A stretch of 64,000 nucleotides of DNA, from assembly GCF_001411555.2 (NCBI RefSeq), contig NC_049911.1:30663044-30727043 (forward strand). The letters are read 5' to 3'. Positions within the stretch are counted from its first letter, which is position 1, and every line of letters starts with the position of its first letter. Shown here piece by piece: positions 37,776 through 48,831 of the stretch. The position numbers were made by a program, and so were the translations under genes. The stretch comes from Juglans regia. Lineage: Eukaryota > Streptophyta > Magnoliopsida > Fagales > Juglandaceae. A model generated the notes under the pieces. It made no database searches, was not told where the DNA came from, and saw only the letters and a list, made by a program, of their open reading frames with translations.

Positions 37776-38429
37776 TTATGAAAGCTGTCTTGTCTGTGCC
37801 TTTGTATTATAGTTTTCTTCTTTGGGCAGACAACTTACACAAATGCACCGTTCAAAAATGTTTGTTCTTCGTTTGTCGCTTATGATATTTTTTATGTTAT
37901 TCTTATGTTGGTTATACACTTTGTTGGACTTGAGGCAGGGTGTGGAAATGATAATTCATGACTTGAATGACCTTATCTTTTAACTTAAAACTATGAACTT
38001 AAGGTTTTTCTTTTTTCTGAAATAAATCAATGGAGAGTGCTAATGAGCTAATCAACTCATCAGCTGGGGATGCTAGTTTTTCTAAGCCCTCCTCCAATAC
38101 TCTTTTTTGTACACATGGTGTCATGAAATTTTTGATGTTCCTGTTTTCGTACAGCTTAACATCTGGAGCTATTATAGTCGGAAGCTTTTTCATTCTATAG
38201 AGACTGGGCATTCTGCAAACATATTCTGTGCAAAGTTTGTGCCGAAACCTCTGATGAGCTTGTAGTCGCTGGAGCTGGTGATGCAGAAGTAATTTCCTAA
38301 TCTTCATTTGTTTATAGGTGGATGCTATTTGCTGTCAGATTTTATTGATCAATTGCATTTACTGAGCTTTTGCAGGTGTTGTTCTTTAGTCTCTCTCAGG
38401 GAAGGAAAAAAAAAAAAAAGCTTATAAGA

Positions 38430-40200
38430 AAAAAGTAATATGTTCGGGGTTATCCCCATTGGGATGACCAAGTTTTTCTCTAAATTTTACTCCAAAATCA
38501 TCTTTCCCTATTTTAACAATTCTTCTTTCGAAAACATCTTATATCACACTCCCAAATTTTTTTTTTTGATTTTATTAAAATAATATTTTCCTATTTTTTC
38601 TTTATTATTATTTTTTATTTCACTTTCATATACAATCTTAATTACTCACTCTTGTTTTTTTCCTTCTATTTTGAACCATTACACCCAACCAACAACTCTA
38701 AAAAAATGCAAGCATAATAGGTGGGTTTTCTTGACTATAAGGGTTGCTAAAAAAGGGCTGCCACATCAACAAACAACCAACTGCCAGATCAACCAACAAA
38801 GGGCAAACCATTTTGCATACCCTACCAACAAGTCCAAATAAAAAACAACATGCATAATAGGAAGGTTTTCTCAATCATAAAGGATTTTAAAAAGGGGCTA
38901 CCGCATCAACCAACAAGGGGCAAGGCATTTTGCACACCTAACCAACTAGTCCAAAAAAACAACATGCATAATTGGAGGGTTTTCTCGACCATAGGGGCTA
39001 CCAACAAAGCAGAAAGGGGTTGCCACATCAACCAAGCGGCAAGCCATTTTGCATGCCCAACCAACAAGTCCAAAAAAACAACATGCATAATAGGAGAGTT
39101 TTTTCGACCACAAGGTATGCCACATCACTAAAAGGGGTTGCCACATCAACCAAAAAGGGACTGCCACATCGATCAACAAGGGGACTGCCATTTTGCACAC
39201 CCACAAGTGCTGATATTAAGCATGCATAATAGGTAGGTTTTCTCAACCACAAGTGTTGCCAAAAAGGGCTTCCAACAAAGCAAAAAGGGGTTGTCAGATT
39301 AACCAACAAAGGGTTGCCACATCAACAAACATCGAGCTACCACATCAACCAACAAGAGGCAACCCATTCACTGTAACTTCTGATATTACATTCCCAACTT
39401 GCAATCCAACCATCACCGTAACCTTATCACATTACAAATACAGCCCTAACGACAACACATGCATATCAACCTCAAAAGCTGTAAATGAGAAAGTGATAAC
39501 TCAAGAACAAAGAAATTAACAATAGAGTGAAAGCCAAAATATCATAGCAATATTGTGGATCCCAAATATCACAACAACAACAAATCCAAAATATTACAGC
39601 AAAGCCAAAGAACCCACTAAGCTCCCCCAATCCACTGATAAGTTTACAAGAACATATCAAACAACAGTGGAAAATACACCATGCACAAATCTTAGATATC
39701 ACAGCCAACTAACAACCAGAGAATGTAGCACATTACAAAAAGTACAAATCCCAGAAGCTGCACAAATCAAAGACATGAAAAATCTGTCAAAGACCCTTCC
39801 ATGAAAGCACATAAGCTGTACAAATCAAAGAAATCAAAGCAAGCCAACAAATCTCAACTGGAGAAACCATAGACAAGCACGAACAGAGATCCAATCTCAA
39901 CTACCATAATTGAATAGTAAACAAATGGAATAACATAACTATGTTAGATCAATCAGACAATCAGAATAACATAACCATACGGGTTGATTTGACAATTGGA
40001 GTGGTTGCCAGATGAGGACGCGAAGGAGACTCGGTAGCAAGTAGGAAGCGAGAGAGAGTTCAACTTGGGAGTGAAGAAACCGAAATAAGGAAACAGGATA
40101 CATAGTGACTCCCTAAATATGGGGATCCACTGTAGCATCCTCAAGTCCAAACCCTATTTTAGAGAGCTAAATAAATGGTGCATTAGGATTTTTTTTCCCA
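38430..40200. other. Repetitive segment replacing the 3' part of the WD40 gene
   Basis: Starts after the A-run that ends gene similarity. It begins with GGGGTTATCCCCATTGGGATGACC, continues through the five-unit tandem array, then an AC-rich stretch (39.4-39.95 kb). It ends around TATGGGGATCCACTGTAGCATCCTC and CTATTTTAGAGAGCTAAATAA. The two edges share CTCTAAA/TAGAGAG-like words in opposite orientation, suggesting one non-autonomous DNA transposon of about 1.7 kb, but clear terminal repeats and target duplications were not found. Short frames across it follow the repeat period and are not genes. Confidence 0.35.
38706..39370. repeat. Five-unit imperfect tandem array, about 115-145 bp per unit
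   Basis: Each unit begins near ATGCATAATAGG(N)GGTTTTCTC, with starts at 38706, 38850, 38964, 39083 and 39222. Each continues with TTGCCACATCAACCAACAAGGGG, CATTTTGCACACCCAACCAAC and AAGTCCAAAAAAACAAC. Unit spacing is 144, 114, 119 and 139 bp. The longer units carry extra copies of a CCACATCAACCAACAAGG sub-block. It looks like a minisatellite internal to a transposon. Confidence 0.8.
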
Positions 40201-40238
40201 AATTTGAAACCTATAATTCGGAGAAAAGGGAATGAGAA

Positions 40239-41558
40239 TGTAACGACCCGATCCAATATTGTTGTGGATGAAATATGGATAATCTTATTGGGTTCAACTT
40301 AAGTTTAATGGACTGTATTGGAATAACCCTCGAGCTAGTAATCATGTACCATATGGGATAAGCTTGCGTGTTGTTATCTACTGAAATTCAGTTAGGTGCA
40401 TAGGCCTAATTTTATTTTAAAGCCATTAACGTTTAGTTGAGGAATTTGGAGGATATTATTGTGCCAACATTTATAGAAGTCCAATTGAGGTTAATCGGAT
40501 AATTTTGGAAAGACCATGGCCCAAAAATTATTATGGTGGACTATGAGATTTTAACTGGGCTTAATAATTGAGTTAAAGCCAATTTAAAATTTATGTACCA
40601 AGTGGATCCCCATTTAATCGAGATTAGGCCCAATAATTTATTTAAAGCCCAAACAAATGTTTCTTAGATGAGTAGGGCATATTTTTAATCTTATACCCAA
40701 AACCTGGTTGCATTGTTGCAGACCCATATATACTGTATAGGTTTCATTCCATGCATGTAGCTTCTTCCTCTTTCTCTATTGTTTCCAACTACCTTTATAT
40801 ATACATGTAAGTACACAATCTCACACAACATATCCATCCATCAAACGACAACCACAATCGCATAACTGCAAGTCGTTAGATACTACTATTCGATGCCAAC
40901 CGACCCCTACATCCCTCTTTAGAACATCTTTGCATGAGCACCACCCACTCAGTTTGCTCGAGTTCTTCCCCACAGCCAACAACAAGCCAACAAACCACCC
41001 AATCGAGTGCACCCAAAAACCAACAGCTCCAGACAGTCTCACGTATAGTAAGTCCCCGCCGTAGCAAAACCACAAGACCACCTTCCTAAGCCATCATCAC
41101 CAACCTTCGTTGGAAGCAGAAACCAAAGTTACCCCAATTTTAGCCACCTAAAAATAGAGCACTGCCCAATCCGTAATGTCACAAACCAAGACTGCCAAAG
41201 AAGTTAACTCAACCACCGACACGCACATATAGTGGTGGCAGGGCATTCCCTAACCTCAGACGACAGTCGCGAATGTCAAGACCCCAACATAAATCGCCCT
41301 ACGACAAGGTCCTAGGCATGCATGGATAGATGAGGGGCATCCTGTTTATGTACGAGCCAAGGGCCCTAGTGTTGAACATCCAAAAGCTTAATACAATTGA
41401 TTTTCCAGTTTCTCTCTTCTTCTCTTGGAGGCAAGGGCTTAATACAATTGATTTTCCAGTTTCTCTCTTCTTCTCTTGGAGGCAAGGTCATCCTCGAATT
41501 TGACTCCATTTTCTTGCATTTTCTGCTCATCCAAACACCTTCTATCGGGTGTGTTACA
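40239..41558. mobile_element. Possible solo LTR, 1.3 kb
   Basis: Begins TGTAACGACCCG and ends GGGTGTGTTACA, so the ends are TG...CA with a short inverted repeat (TGTAAC/GTTACA) as in many plant LTRs. A TATATACTGTATAGG box lies near 40.73 kb inside it. No matching 5-bp target duplication was found, and the right edge runs into a CT microsatellite that may have blurred it. The minus-strand frames at 40.8-41.1 kb fall inside and are not genes. Confidence 0.35.
41386..41487. repeat. Perfect 51-bp tandem duplication
   Basis: Two identical 51-bp units, each beginning GCTTAATACAATTGATTTTC and ending CTTGGAGGCAAGG, follow each other without a gap (41386-41436, 41437-41487). Identity implies a recent event. 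It lies near the right end of the possible solo LTR. Confidence 0.95.

Positions 41559-41591
<33 letters not shown>
41559..41591. repeat. Compound (TC)n(TA)n microsatellite
   Basis: CT run followed directly by TA run, at the right edge of the possible solo LTR. Confidence 0.9.
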
Positions 41592-41881
41592 TGAATGTTT
41601 ATTTTTTGGTACTTAATCTCTGAAATATAATGGTAGAAAAATTAAAATTTATGGTATTTCTATACCATGACACAGATGTTGTATGTTTGTATGTATCATT
41701 GAGTGGTGGTGTTTCTACAACATGAAAAAGGTCATGGAATGGGAGACATTCACAATCCTATTTGTTGGCAATAGGAAATTTGTAAACTCCCATGGAATCC
41801 TTCAAAAATAAATTGAAGTTGAATGAGAGCCGACATGATCCTTGGTTAGCTTTGAGCTCTTTTGCTCCTCTAATTGGAAAT

Positions 41882-41926
<45 letters not shown>
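41882..41926. repeat. C-run plus (CT)n microsatellite
   Basis: About ten C residues followed by a (CT)n tract of some 33 bases. Confidence 0.9.
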
Positions 41927-41927
<1 letters not shown>

Positions 41928-42896
41928 ACAAATTTTTACCCCTTGTTCGGTAAAATTATAATATTGACCCTAAATAACACTTAGAGGAGTGAATAGGTGT
42001 ATGTCACAATTCTTTGTCCAATTTTAACTCATGTCAAATACTAGCAATGGAATAGACATATAAATATGAATTATAATGCAAAACAAGACAACCAAAAGAT
42101 TGACCCTAAATAACACTTAGAGGGAGGGCCGGCCGGATGCGGAGGCCTGCTACCTAGCCCTACTTTCTATAAGAGCACAAGCGTTTTTGTCCATTTGAAG
42201 GGTTTGCCTTTTCCATAATGAATAAACACTTGATTTTTTCTATAAGGACACGTGACGATTTTCAGCCCATTCTTTTTATTTTATTTTTTTAAAACATGTT
42301 TGGGCATTAGAATAGAGGTGAATGAATGAATTTGAGTCCTAGGTTCAACTAGTGATTAGTCAATTTGAGATATGGATGATGGATGCCATTGAAAGTTCGT
42401 ATGCGATGACCCATCAAGGACTAACTCTAGAAGGGAATGCTAACTAATGATAATCATTTAATGTGCATATAAGTAAGATAAGTCCATGGTCTAAATCGCT
42501 CAATTCTCATGAAATGGATGCATCGCTATTTTATAAAAAGAGTTTTAGGCATCATGTACACATAGATAACAAGGAATAAGAATCTAGATGATCATGCAAT
42601 GCAAGTAAACTTGAGGACTCAAGAAGTGTACATACAATGTCATCTTTCCTTGCTCTCCTTCAAGATGGTGCTACTTGACTTTACATCCTCTTCAATTTTT
42701 TATTTTTATAAATATGGGAAACAAAAAAACATAGAAGTTGAAGAGATATTGGACAATTGAATGGAAAATATCCAATATGACCAACTAGTATGACGCACAC
42801 ACTCCAATGGCCTTCCTAAGTAACTCAAACATTAGACCATCTAAAGATTTAGTAAACAGGTCAGCTCAATTATATATTTTTTTAAATAAACATGTG

Positions 42897-43505
42897 ACAT
42901 AATTAATAGGGGTATAATTGGTTCGGTTCGGTCCAATTTTGAACATATTTTGAAACCAAGCTGGTCTAAGTTGGTTTTGGAATTATGAAAACCGATACAG
43001 ACTGGTTCATATAGGAAACCAGAACTTTAGGTTTTTCGGTTTCAATCCAATTCGGTTTGGTTTTATATTATACCAAAAATGTGTAAAAATGTACTTATCA
43101 AAACATATTTATCCTTTGATATATATATTTATATATCAAAAGTGTACTCTTATACATATACTATGTAAGTATGTCACTTAATATATAAGGATAAATAGTA
43201 ACATATTAATAACTTAATATTAATATTCATGTTTAAGAGTAAGTTTATACATAGGAAGCATAAATAATAATATTAAGATTTCATGTTATAACAGTGTTAT
43301 AATATGCATAATATATATAGCATATAATATATATAATATAAAAAATTAAAAATGTATATTTCGGTTTAGTTCAGTCCAAATTGGCTTTCAAAACATGACA
43401 ATCGGCACCGAATCAATGATCAATCAATTTTGGTTCCTAGGAATCAAAACCGGGTCCGGTTGGTTTATTCGTTTAGTTTTTCAATTTTTTTTACAATCCT
43501 AATAA
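42897..43505. mobile_element. GGTTCGGTT-type non-autonomous element, family E
   Basis: Starts TAGGGGTATAATTGGTTCGGTTCGG and ends TTTTTACAATCCTAATAA, with many CGGTTTGGTT/AACCGGGTCCGG blocks pointing inward from both sides and an AT-rich core. The opening AGGGGTRTA and closing TACAATCCT resemble the ends of the copy at 63.0-63.8 kb. It sits inside the copia remnant. Confidence 0.5.
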
Positions 43506-44919
43506 TTTAGAAAACAAAATAAAATAAAATGCAAAATGCATATCCTAGGTAAAATGAATGTGCATGAAGTGCAACCTAGGCATGCCATGGGACTCTATCT
43601 TGAACCCTCCTTTTTCACCCAAAGTCTCTTAAACTTGGGTGAACTTGGGTGTACGTGGTGTTAGGTCGGTCACCAATTATTTGAGTTTCTATTTTCTTAC
43701 CTTGAGTAAGAGAAGTAGACAACTCATGAAACTTTAATTGCACCTATGAGTTTAATTTGCTTAGTCAAAGCTGTCACTTGATTTTCAACAATAAGTTTTT
43801 TCATTTTAGGTGCACCTTTCTTGGACCAAATTTGAGGGGATATTAATTTGAAACAATTTGATCTCATGTACCTAACAACTCCACAATAGTGACACTTAGG
43901 AACAAACTTGGCTTGAGTTTGTTTCTTAGGAGGAGCCATGGACTTGGACATCACACAAGCATCCAAACACATATCTTTGCCCTCTTTCATGCATGCCACG
44001 TTGGCATTGGCTTCCTCAACTTCCATAGCCTTCAGAAATAAAACTTTTGCATTAGAGTTAAGAGCAATATGTGAAGAATTAGGCATAGGCCAAAACAGAA
44101 TTTTCAAATCCTAAGCCTATGTGTCTTGATTACACTTTTGAACACTTACCATCTTGTCAAGCTTATCACTTGAGAATTTGTTTAAATTATCGAGGGACTC
44201 TTTAAGCCTCTTCTCAAGTGTTTTATTTTATTCAATAAGCATAGTATTTTCAGTCTTAAGATTCTCAATTAAAACATGTGATTCATTCACTTTTGCAACC
44301 AATTAGCCTTCTTTATCGAGATCAACAACATTAAACTTTTTCGAAAGTTTCTTATTCAATTTTTTCAGCTTAGAGATAATTCTTCAAACAATTCATTATA
44401 AACATCTTGCAGGTCTTCTAAACCTTCTTCATTTTCATCATCACTAAATTAACTTTTATAGGATATGGATTCATCCATGGATGATTCAAGTTTATCTAAG
44501 CATGAATCAGAATCAAATGATGCACCAAAAGCAAGAAAATTATGTTCATCATCAGAAAAAATGTCACATTTTTCAGATTCAGATTCAAATTCATCCCTAA
44601 GTGTGGCGTTCAAGGCCTTTCCTTTGAATTTTATATGGTTAGGACACTCTATTAGGATGTGACCATATCCAGAACATTTATAACAGTACTTGTTTTGAGA
44701 ATTTTTATATTTTCTTTTTCGCTTCCTTTTTTATCTTGAAAAAATTTATTGGACTCATTTCTTGATTTCTTAGACATTCTACTTCCCCCATCTCCTTTTC
44801 CAAGTTGAAGAAATTTTCTGAAGTTCTTGACTAGGACCACAATGTCTTCCTCACTTGTTGAATCCTCATTAGATGAACTATTTCGTTCTTCTCTACTGTT
44901 TTTAGAGCCATAGATTTAG

Positions 44920-45117
44920 GCCTCATTTGTTTTCGGAGATGAGATGAGATGAGATTAAAGTTAAAAAGTTGAATAAAATATTGTTAAAGTATATTTTTTA
45001 ATATTATTTTTATTTTAGGATTTAAAAAAGTTGAATTGTTTATTTTATTTTGTATTGAAAGTTGGGAAAGTTGTAATGATTAGATAATATGATATGTTTT
45101 TCCAAAACAAACGAGGC
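44920..45117. mobile_element. Tourist-like MITE, family A, 198 bp, nested in copia gag
   Basis: Ends GCCTCATTTGTTTTCGG and the complement GCCTCGTTTGTTTTGG. Flanked by TAG at 44917-44919 and 45118-45120. Removing the element plus one TAG makes the surrounding gag reading frame continuous, which fixes both the boundaries and the 3-bp duplication. Confidence 0.88.
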
Positions 45118-45235
45118 TAGAACTTTTAGGTTCAGGAAGCGATAGCTCATAAGTTTGAAGTGAATCTACAAGTTCCTTCAACTTTGACTCCATCAAGATC
45201 TTTACTCTCTTCGATAGAGGTCACTTTGGGTCTAA

Positions 45236-45582
45236 GGGGATGCCTAAGGAATGAGATGAGATGAGACTTTTGTGAATAGTAGTAAGATGATTTGTAAATA
45301 GTAGTGAGATAGTTTGAGTTAAGTATTTATTGGGTCTTGGGAAATGAAAGGAAAAAAAATTGAATAAAAAATATTATAAAGTTAGAATATATATTTTTAA
45401 TATTATTTTTGTTTTGAAATTTAAAAAAGTTGAATTAGTTTTTGTTTGAAAATTTAGAAAAGTTGTAATGATTAGTTTATTAAAAGTGTTTGTATTTGAA
45501 TGATATTTGAAAAAGAAATGAAATGAGATAAAACGAGATGAGACGAGATGGAATGAGATGAAAATTGTTTCCAAACATCCCT
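45236..45582. mobile_element. Tourist-like MITE, family A, 347 bp, nested in copia gag
   Basis: Left end GGGGATGCCTAAGGAATGAG; right end complement AGGGATGTTTGGAAAC. Flanked by TAA at 45233-45235 and 45583-45585. Subtracting the insert and one TAA makes the adjoining gag codons contiguous. This is a longer subtype than the neighbouring 198-bp copy. Confidence 0.88.
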
Positions 45583-46564
45583 TAAATCTTTCAGGTAGTG
45601 ACCTCAAGATGTTCCTCTCACCAAGGTTAAAGCTGGAATTTACTATGGCATAGAATTCATCAAATGACTCATCCTCTTTCATTCTTATTTCCTCAAACCT
45701 AGAAGTTAACAATTAAAGTTTAGAAATTTTTACCGTTTTGGTTCCTTCATGTAACTTCCAGTATGTCCCAAGCCTCATTAACAATTTCATACATTAAAAT
45801 TTGCTTGAATTCCTCAGGTAAGACAACCATAAAAATGGAATTTAATCCCTTTCTATTCCAATTGCAATTAGCAAGGTCATCTCTAGACCAACCATCCGGA
45901 ATTGTAGAGGGTTTAGTCCAACCCTTTTCAACACAATACCAAACATGTTCATCCAAGACATTAGGAACGCTCTCATGCATATTTTCCAATATGCATAGTT
46001 CAAAGTATGGAGGTGATGAGAGTGATTGTGACATGACAATGGGGTCAAAGGATCACACTCAAAAAACTAATTCTAACACCAAGTGAACCCGCTTTAATGC
46101 TAATTGAAATTACAAGATTGACCCTAAATAACACCTAGAGTGGAGTGAATAGGTGTATGTCGCAATTCATTGTCTAATTTTAATTCATGTCAAATATTAG
46201 CAATGGAATAGACATAGATATGAATGATAACACAAAACAAATCATCCACAAGACAAGGATTTTTTGTGACGAAGGGAAACCATTTAAAGAAACAAATTCC
46301 ACTATTTGAATATTAATACATGTAAGTCTTTCACAAACCCTTTGTAATATGAATACTTTACTTGCCATGACAAAACGACCTTTTTGTCCCTACTGCAGTA
46401 GTAGCCAAAACCTCTGACAATTTTCAAACTTGGCTTCTTCTCCCGGAACCTGCAGTGGTTGAACGCACATCAACTCAATTCACACTATCACTATTCCTGT
46501 TTCAATGTGTGGTTTACAAAAACTCCAAGAGAGATAATTCTTGTACAAGTCTCAAAACTCTTTT

Positions 46565-46640
46565 TTATCTCTTGGCACACTTGGGTTACTTGTAAAAGTC
46601 TCAAAACTCTTTTTTTTATCTCTTGGCACACTTGGGTTAC
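46565..46640. repeat. Short imperfect direct duplication
   Basis: The phrase CTCAAAACTCTTTTTTATCTCTTGGCACACTTGGGTTACTTG appears in two close copies about 50 bases apart, differing by one or two bases. It lies in the presumed LTR remnant of the copia element. Confidence 0.75.
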
Positions 46641-48804
46641 TTATCAATATCTGATTGAGTAATTTTATAACGAATTTCGTGCTCTTTAAAGGGTCCTTGA
46701 GTTGATCAAACTTTTTTTTGAATTTCAAAATCGCATTCCTGAAAATCTACAGATGTGGTGACAGGTTCCAACTGGAACACTAACTGTTCTTCAGAATTTC
46801 AGATAGCATAGTCTTTATCCAAATTTCGAGTTCTACAATCTTCAAGCCTCCATCTTCATCCAATACTCAAATTTATCTCATCAAATAGAGCATTATAGAT
46901 AAATATGATCCTCTTATCAACTCTTACCCATTATCCTTATAGATAAATCTAATATGTCAACGCGAACCAAATAACAAACCTTACCCATTATTTTGAAACC
47001 GAATTTAGTCAATGCTAAAAATACTAACATATGGTAATATATATCTATAACCTTCTTGTATAGTTGAGTTTTGTGTACAAAATAGGAGCATAAAAGTTCC
47101 CATTTTGTGTCAAGAAAAATACTTCCTTTACAACACGTTGCAGTTGCCACCTTGACGCCAGACATAATTTAGATTAATTCTAACGGCTAGTTTCAACAAA
47201 TAATCGAAGTAAAAAAGACAAGAGATTCATCCAAAACATGGAGAAAACAACTATCTTTTCAATTGAAAATTATCAAAACTCAATAATATCCTACCAAACC
47301 CACAAGCTGGGCTGAAATAGCTATAAATTTGAAAATATTAGGATTTTATCAAAAATAGCAAAATCCTAATTATAAACATACAAAAAATAAATACATGAAT
47401 AAAGGAGAAATCTATCAAAAATTTGGCCAAACCGAGAAACGAAATTCTAACATAAAAGGCAAAAAAGTATATAAAATTAGAGATTTGAAGGGAAAAACAA
47501 CTGATTTTGGGCTTAAAAACATTGCACACCGAGTGTAAATGGATGACCACGATCATGCGCAGTGAAAAGAACTTTCTGAATTGGAGTCATATGTACGAAT
47601 CCGATACATGTAGCCAAAGTTATAGCCAAAACACTGATATGTGCTCAAAACTGTCCCAAATCAAGGAAAAACCATTGTTTCCTTCTTGAATTATGCTAAC
47701 CTGCCATATTGAGGTAGTTTTGCATCATCAACATGCAATCTGACATCTAAGCATCATCTGTCTCGAATCTCCCTGCATCATACCTGCAATGATTACATCA
47801 TTTGTACGTCAATTGTTCTAGCATAATTGCTGAGATCTCTATGTTGTTGTATGCTGAATACTCTAATTCAGTTATATGGTCCGAGTTTGGTCTTTGCTGC
47901 CACAACAAAATCTCTGGAATGGCATATGATTGAAGAGATCATCTTGTAGGTAGTATAGCTAGAAGTTTCCTTGTAATGTGAACCAGTACAAATGCGAGCG
48001 ATGCTATGTCGCAGAAGTAGAAGAGAATAAGATAATTTAGAGAAAATATTCTGATATCCATAATGCTAGTATATGTGGGGTCGATCTGAATCTCAATTTC
48101 TCTTTCTCACACACACACAGGGCATAAAAAAGTTATTGCATCATAGCCCAAAACATGCCAGCAATATTTTGGCGTGGGGTTTCTTGTGTATTTGCTGGAT
48201 CTAAAGGTTGTGCTCACATTATTAAATGTTCTCAAGGAAACTGATCATTGCTCGCTTCGTTAATTATTTATTTGTACTTGATTCCTTGTTGAACTGCAGT
48301 CTGAATGGAAAATACTCTTGGCCAACGCACCTGAATAGAATATTGGGGAGTACTCGATGCATTCATTTCGATAAAAAAAAAATGCAAAGGTTGCTCGCAG
48401 TATGATTCTGACCAAGTGATCGTCGAATGAGAACTTTCATTTCAGACAAACGTAATTAATCATTCACGTGTACTCACACAAACTTGTATTCTAGAATAGG
48501 CTGGCCGGCTGTAAGTAACAAATATGTACTTGTTTTGTTTGCACAGAACAGATCGATCTTGTGCATGGCATGACTGTGTACACATCTCTCCGACACGGTA
48601 AGAATCTCGATGATTTTTCTTTTTCTTTTCAAATTTCAGGAAAAAAGAGCCTTAGTGTTTGGTCGGTGTGGGGGAAGCTTGACACGTGATTGATTGACGA
48701 CATTTCTCGATGTTCGACAAACGAGAAGCTGATTCTCGGGCTTCCCATGTTATTTGGAAGAATATAAATATTACAGCAGCTATATTCGTATAAATCACGT
48801 ATCC

Positions 48805-48831
48805 CTTTCTTTTCTTTTCTTTTCTTTTCTT
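48805..48831. repeat. (TTTTC)n microsatellite
   Basis: Five tandem TTTTC-type units. Confidence 0.9.

Larger units (their letters stand above)
35206..38405 (+). pseudogene. Truncated, frameshifted WD40/TPR gene (ASG2-like), first five exons
   Basis: The intact family (Arabidopsis ASG2, animal WDTC1) joins WD40 and TPR repeats in a CUL4-DDB1-type adaptor. Exons seen: 35206-35277 (MESSGFHDDNIHN), 36247-36315 (DVNHSLQMHSSLIRRLSLEK), about 36917-36994 (HQDCVNAVAWNSKGSLLIS), 38155-38288 (NIWSYYSRKLF, HSIETGHSANIFCAKFVP) and a remnant from 38376. Lesions: joining exon 2 to the AG acceptor at 36916-36917 leaves the frame one base out and runs into a stop. Exon 4 is one base short after FVP (134 nt instead of 135), giving a stop soon after. 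The canonical WD40 Gly is Glu in ISESDD. The remaining exons are absent; similarity ends at an A-run (38408-38422), after which a tandem-repeat array follows. Leader and first exons look normal, so transcription may persist. Assembly error is an alternative for single-base lesions but not for the missing exons. Confidence 0.8.
43724..46048 (-). pseudogene. Copia gag relic with zinc knuckles
   Basis: Gag packages retrotransposon RNA. Reading the minus strand from 46048, pieces typical of the UBN2-type copia gag appear in order: NYAYWK (one frame), then LDEHVWYCVEKGWTKPS and MYEIVNEAWDILEVT (next frame), then RFEEIRMKEDESFDEF (about 45.7 kb), then a Ser/Glu-rich stretch. A CX2CX4HX4C knuckle CYKCSGYGHILIEC follows near 44.68 kb. 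Further on, at about 43.89 kb, CHYCGVVRYMRSNC has the His changed to Tyr. Frameshifts and stops between these pieces, and two MITE insertions, show it is dead. Plus-strand frames at 44465 and 45763 are its antisense. Confidence 0.8.
41963..46237 (-). mobile_element. Decayed Ty1/copia retrotransposon, minus strand
   Basis: Direct repeats related to each other lie at 41963-42082 and 46115-46237. Both begin GACCCTAAATAACAC and contain GTGAATAGGTGTATGTC and ATTAGCAATGGAATAGACAT or near variants. They bracket a gag-like region on the minus strand and are read as LTR pieces. A third short piece is at 42098-42121. No integrase or reverse transcriptase sequence was seen, so most of pol is deleted. 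Two family-A MITEs and one family-E element are nested inside. The outer LTR limits are unknown; LTR-like sequence may continue to about 47.2 kb. Confidence 0.6.

Noticed and set aside
38850..39309. Several overlapping frames on both strands
   Set aside because: They stay open because of the tandem repeat and change identity from unit to unit.
40821..41081. Minus-strand frames rich in Trp/Gly
   Set aside because: They fall inside the possible solo LTR and have no recognisable domain.
44465..44662. Ser/Asp-rich plus-strand frame
   Set aside because: It is the antisense of the copia gag; the minus strand gives a zinc knuckle in the same place.
45763..46086. 107-codon plus-strand frame
   Set aside because: Antisense shadow of the gag N-terminal region, which is readable on the minus strand.
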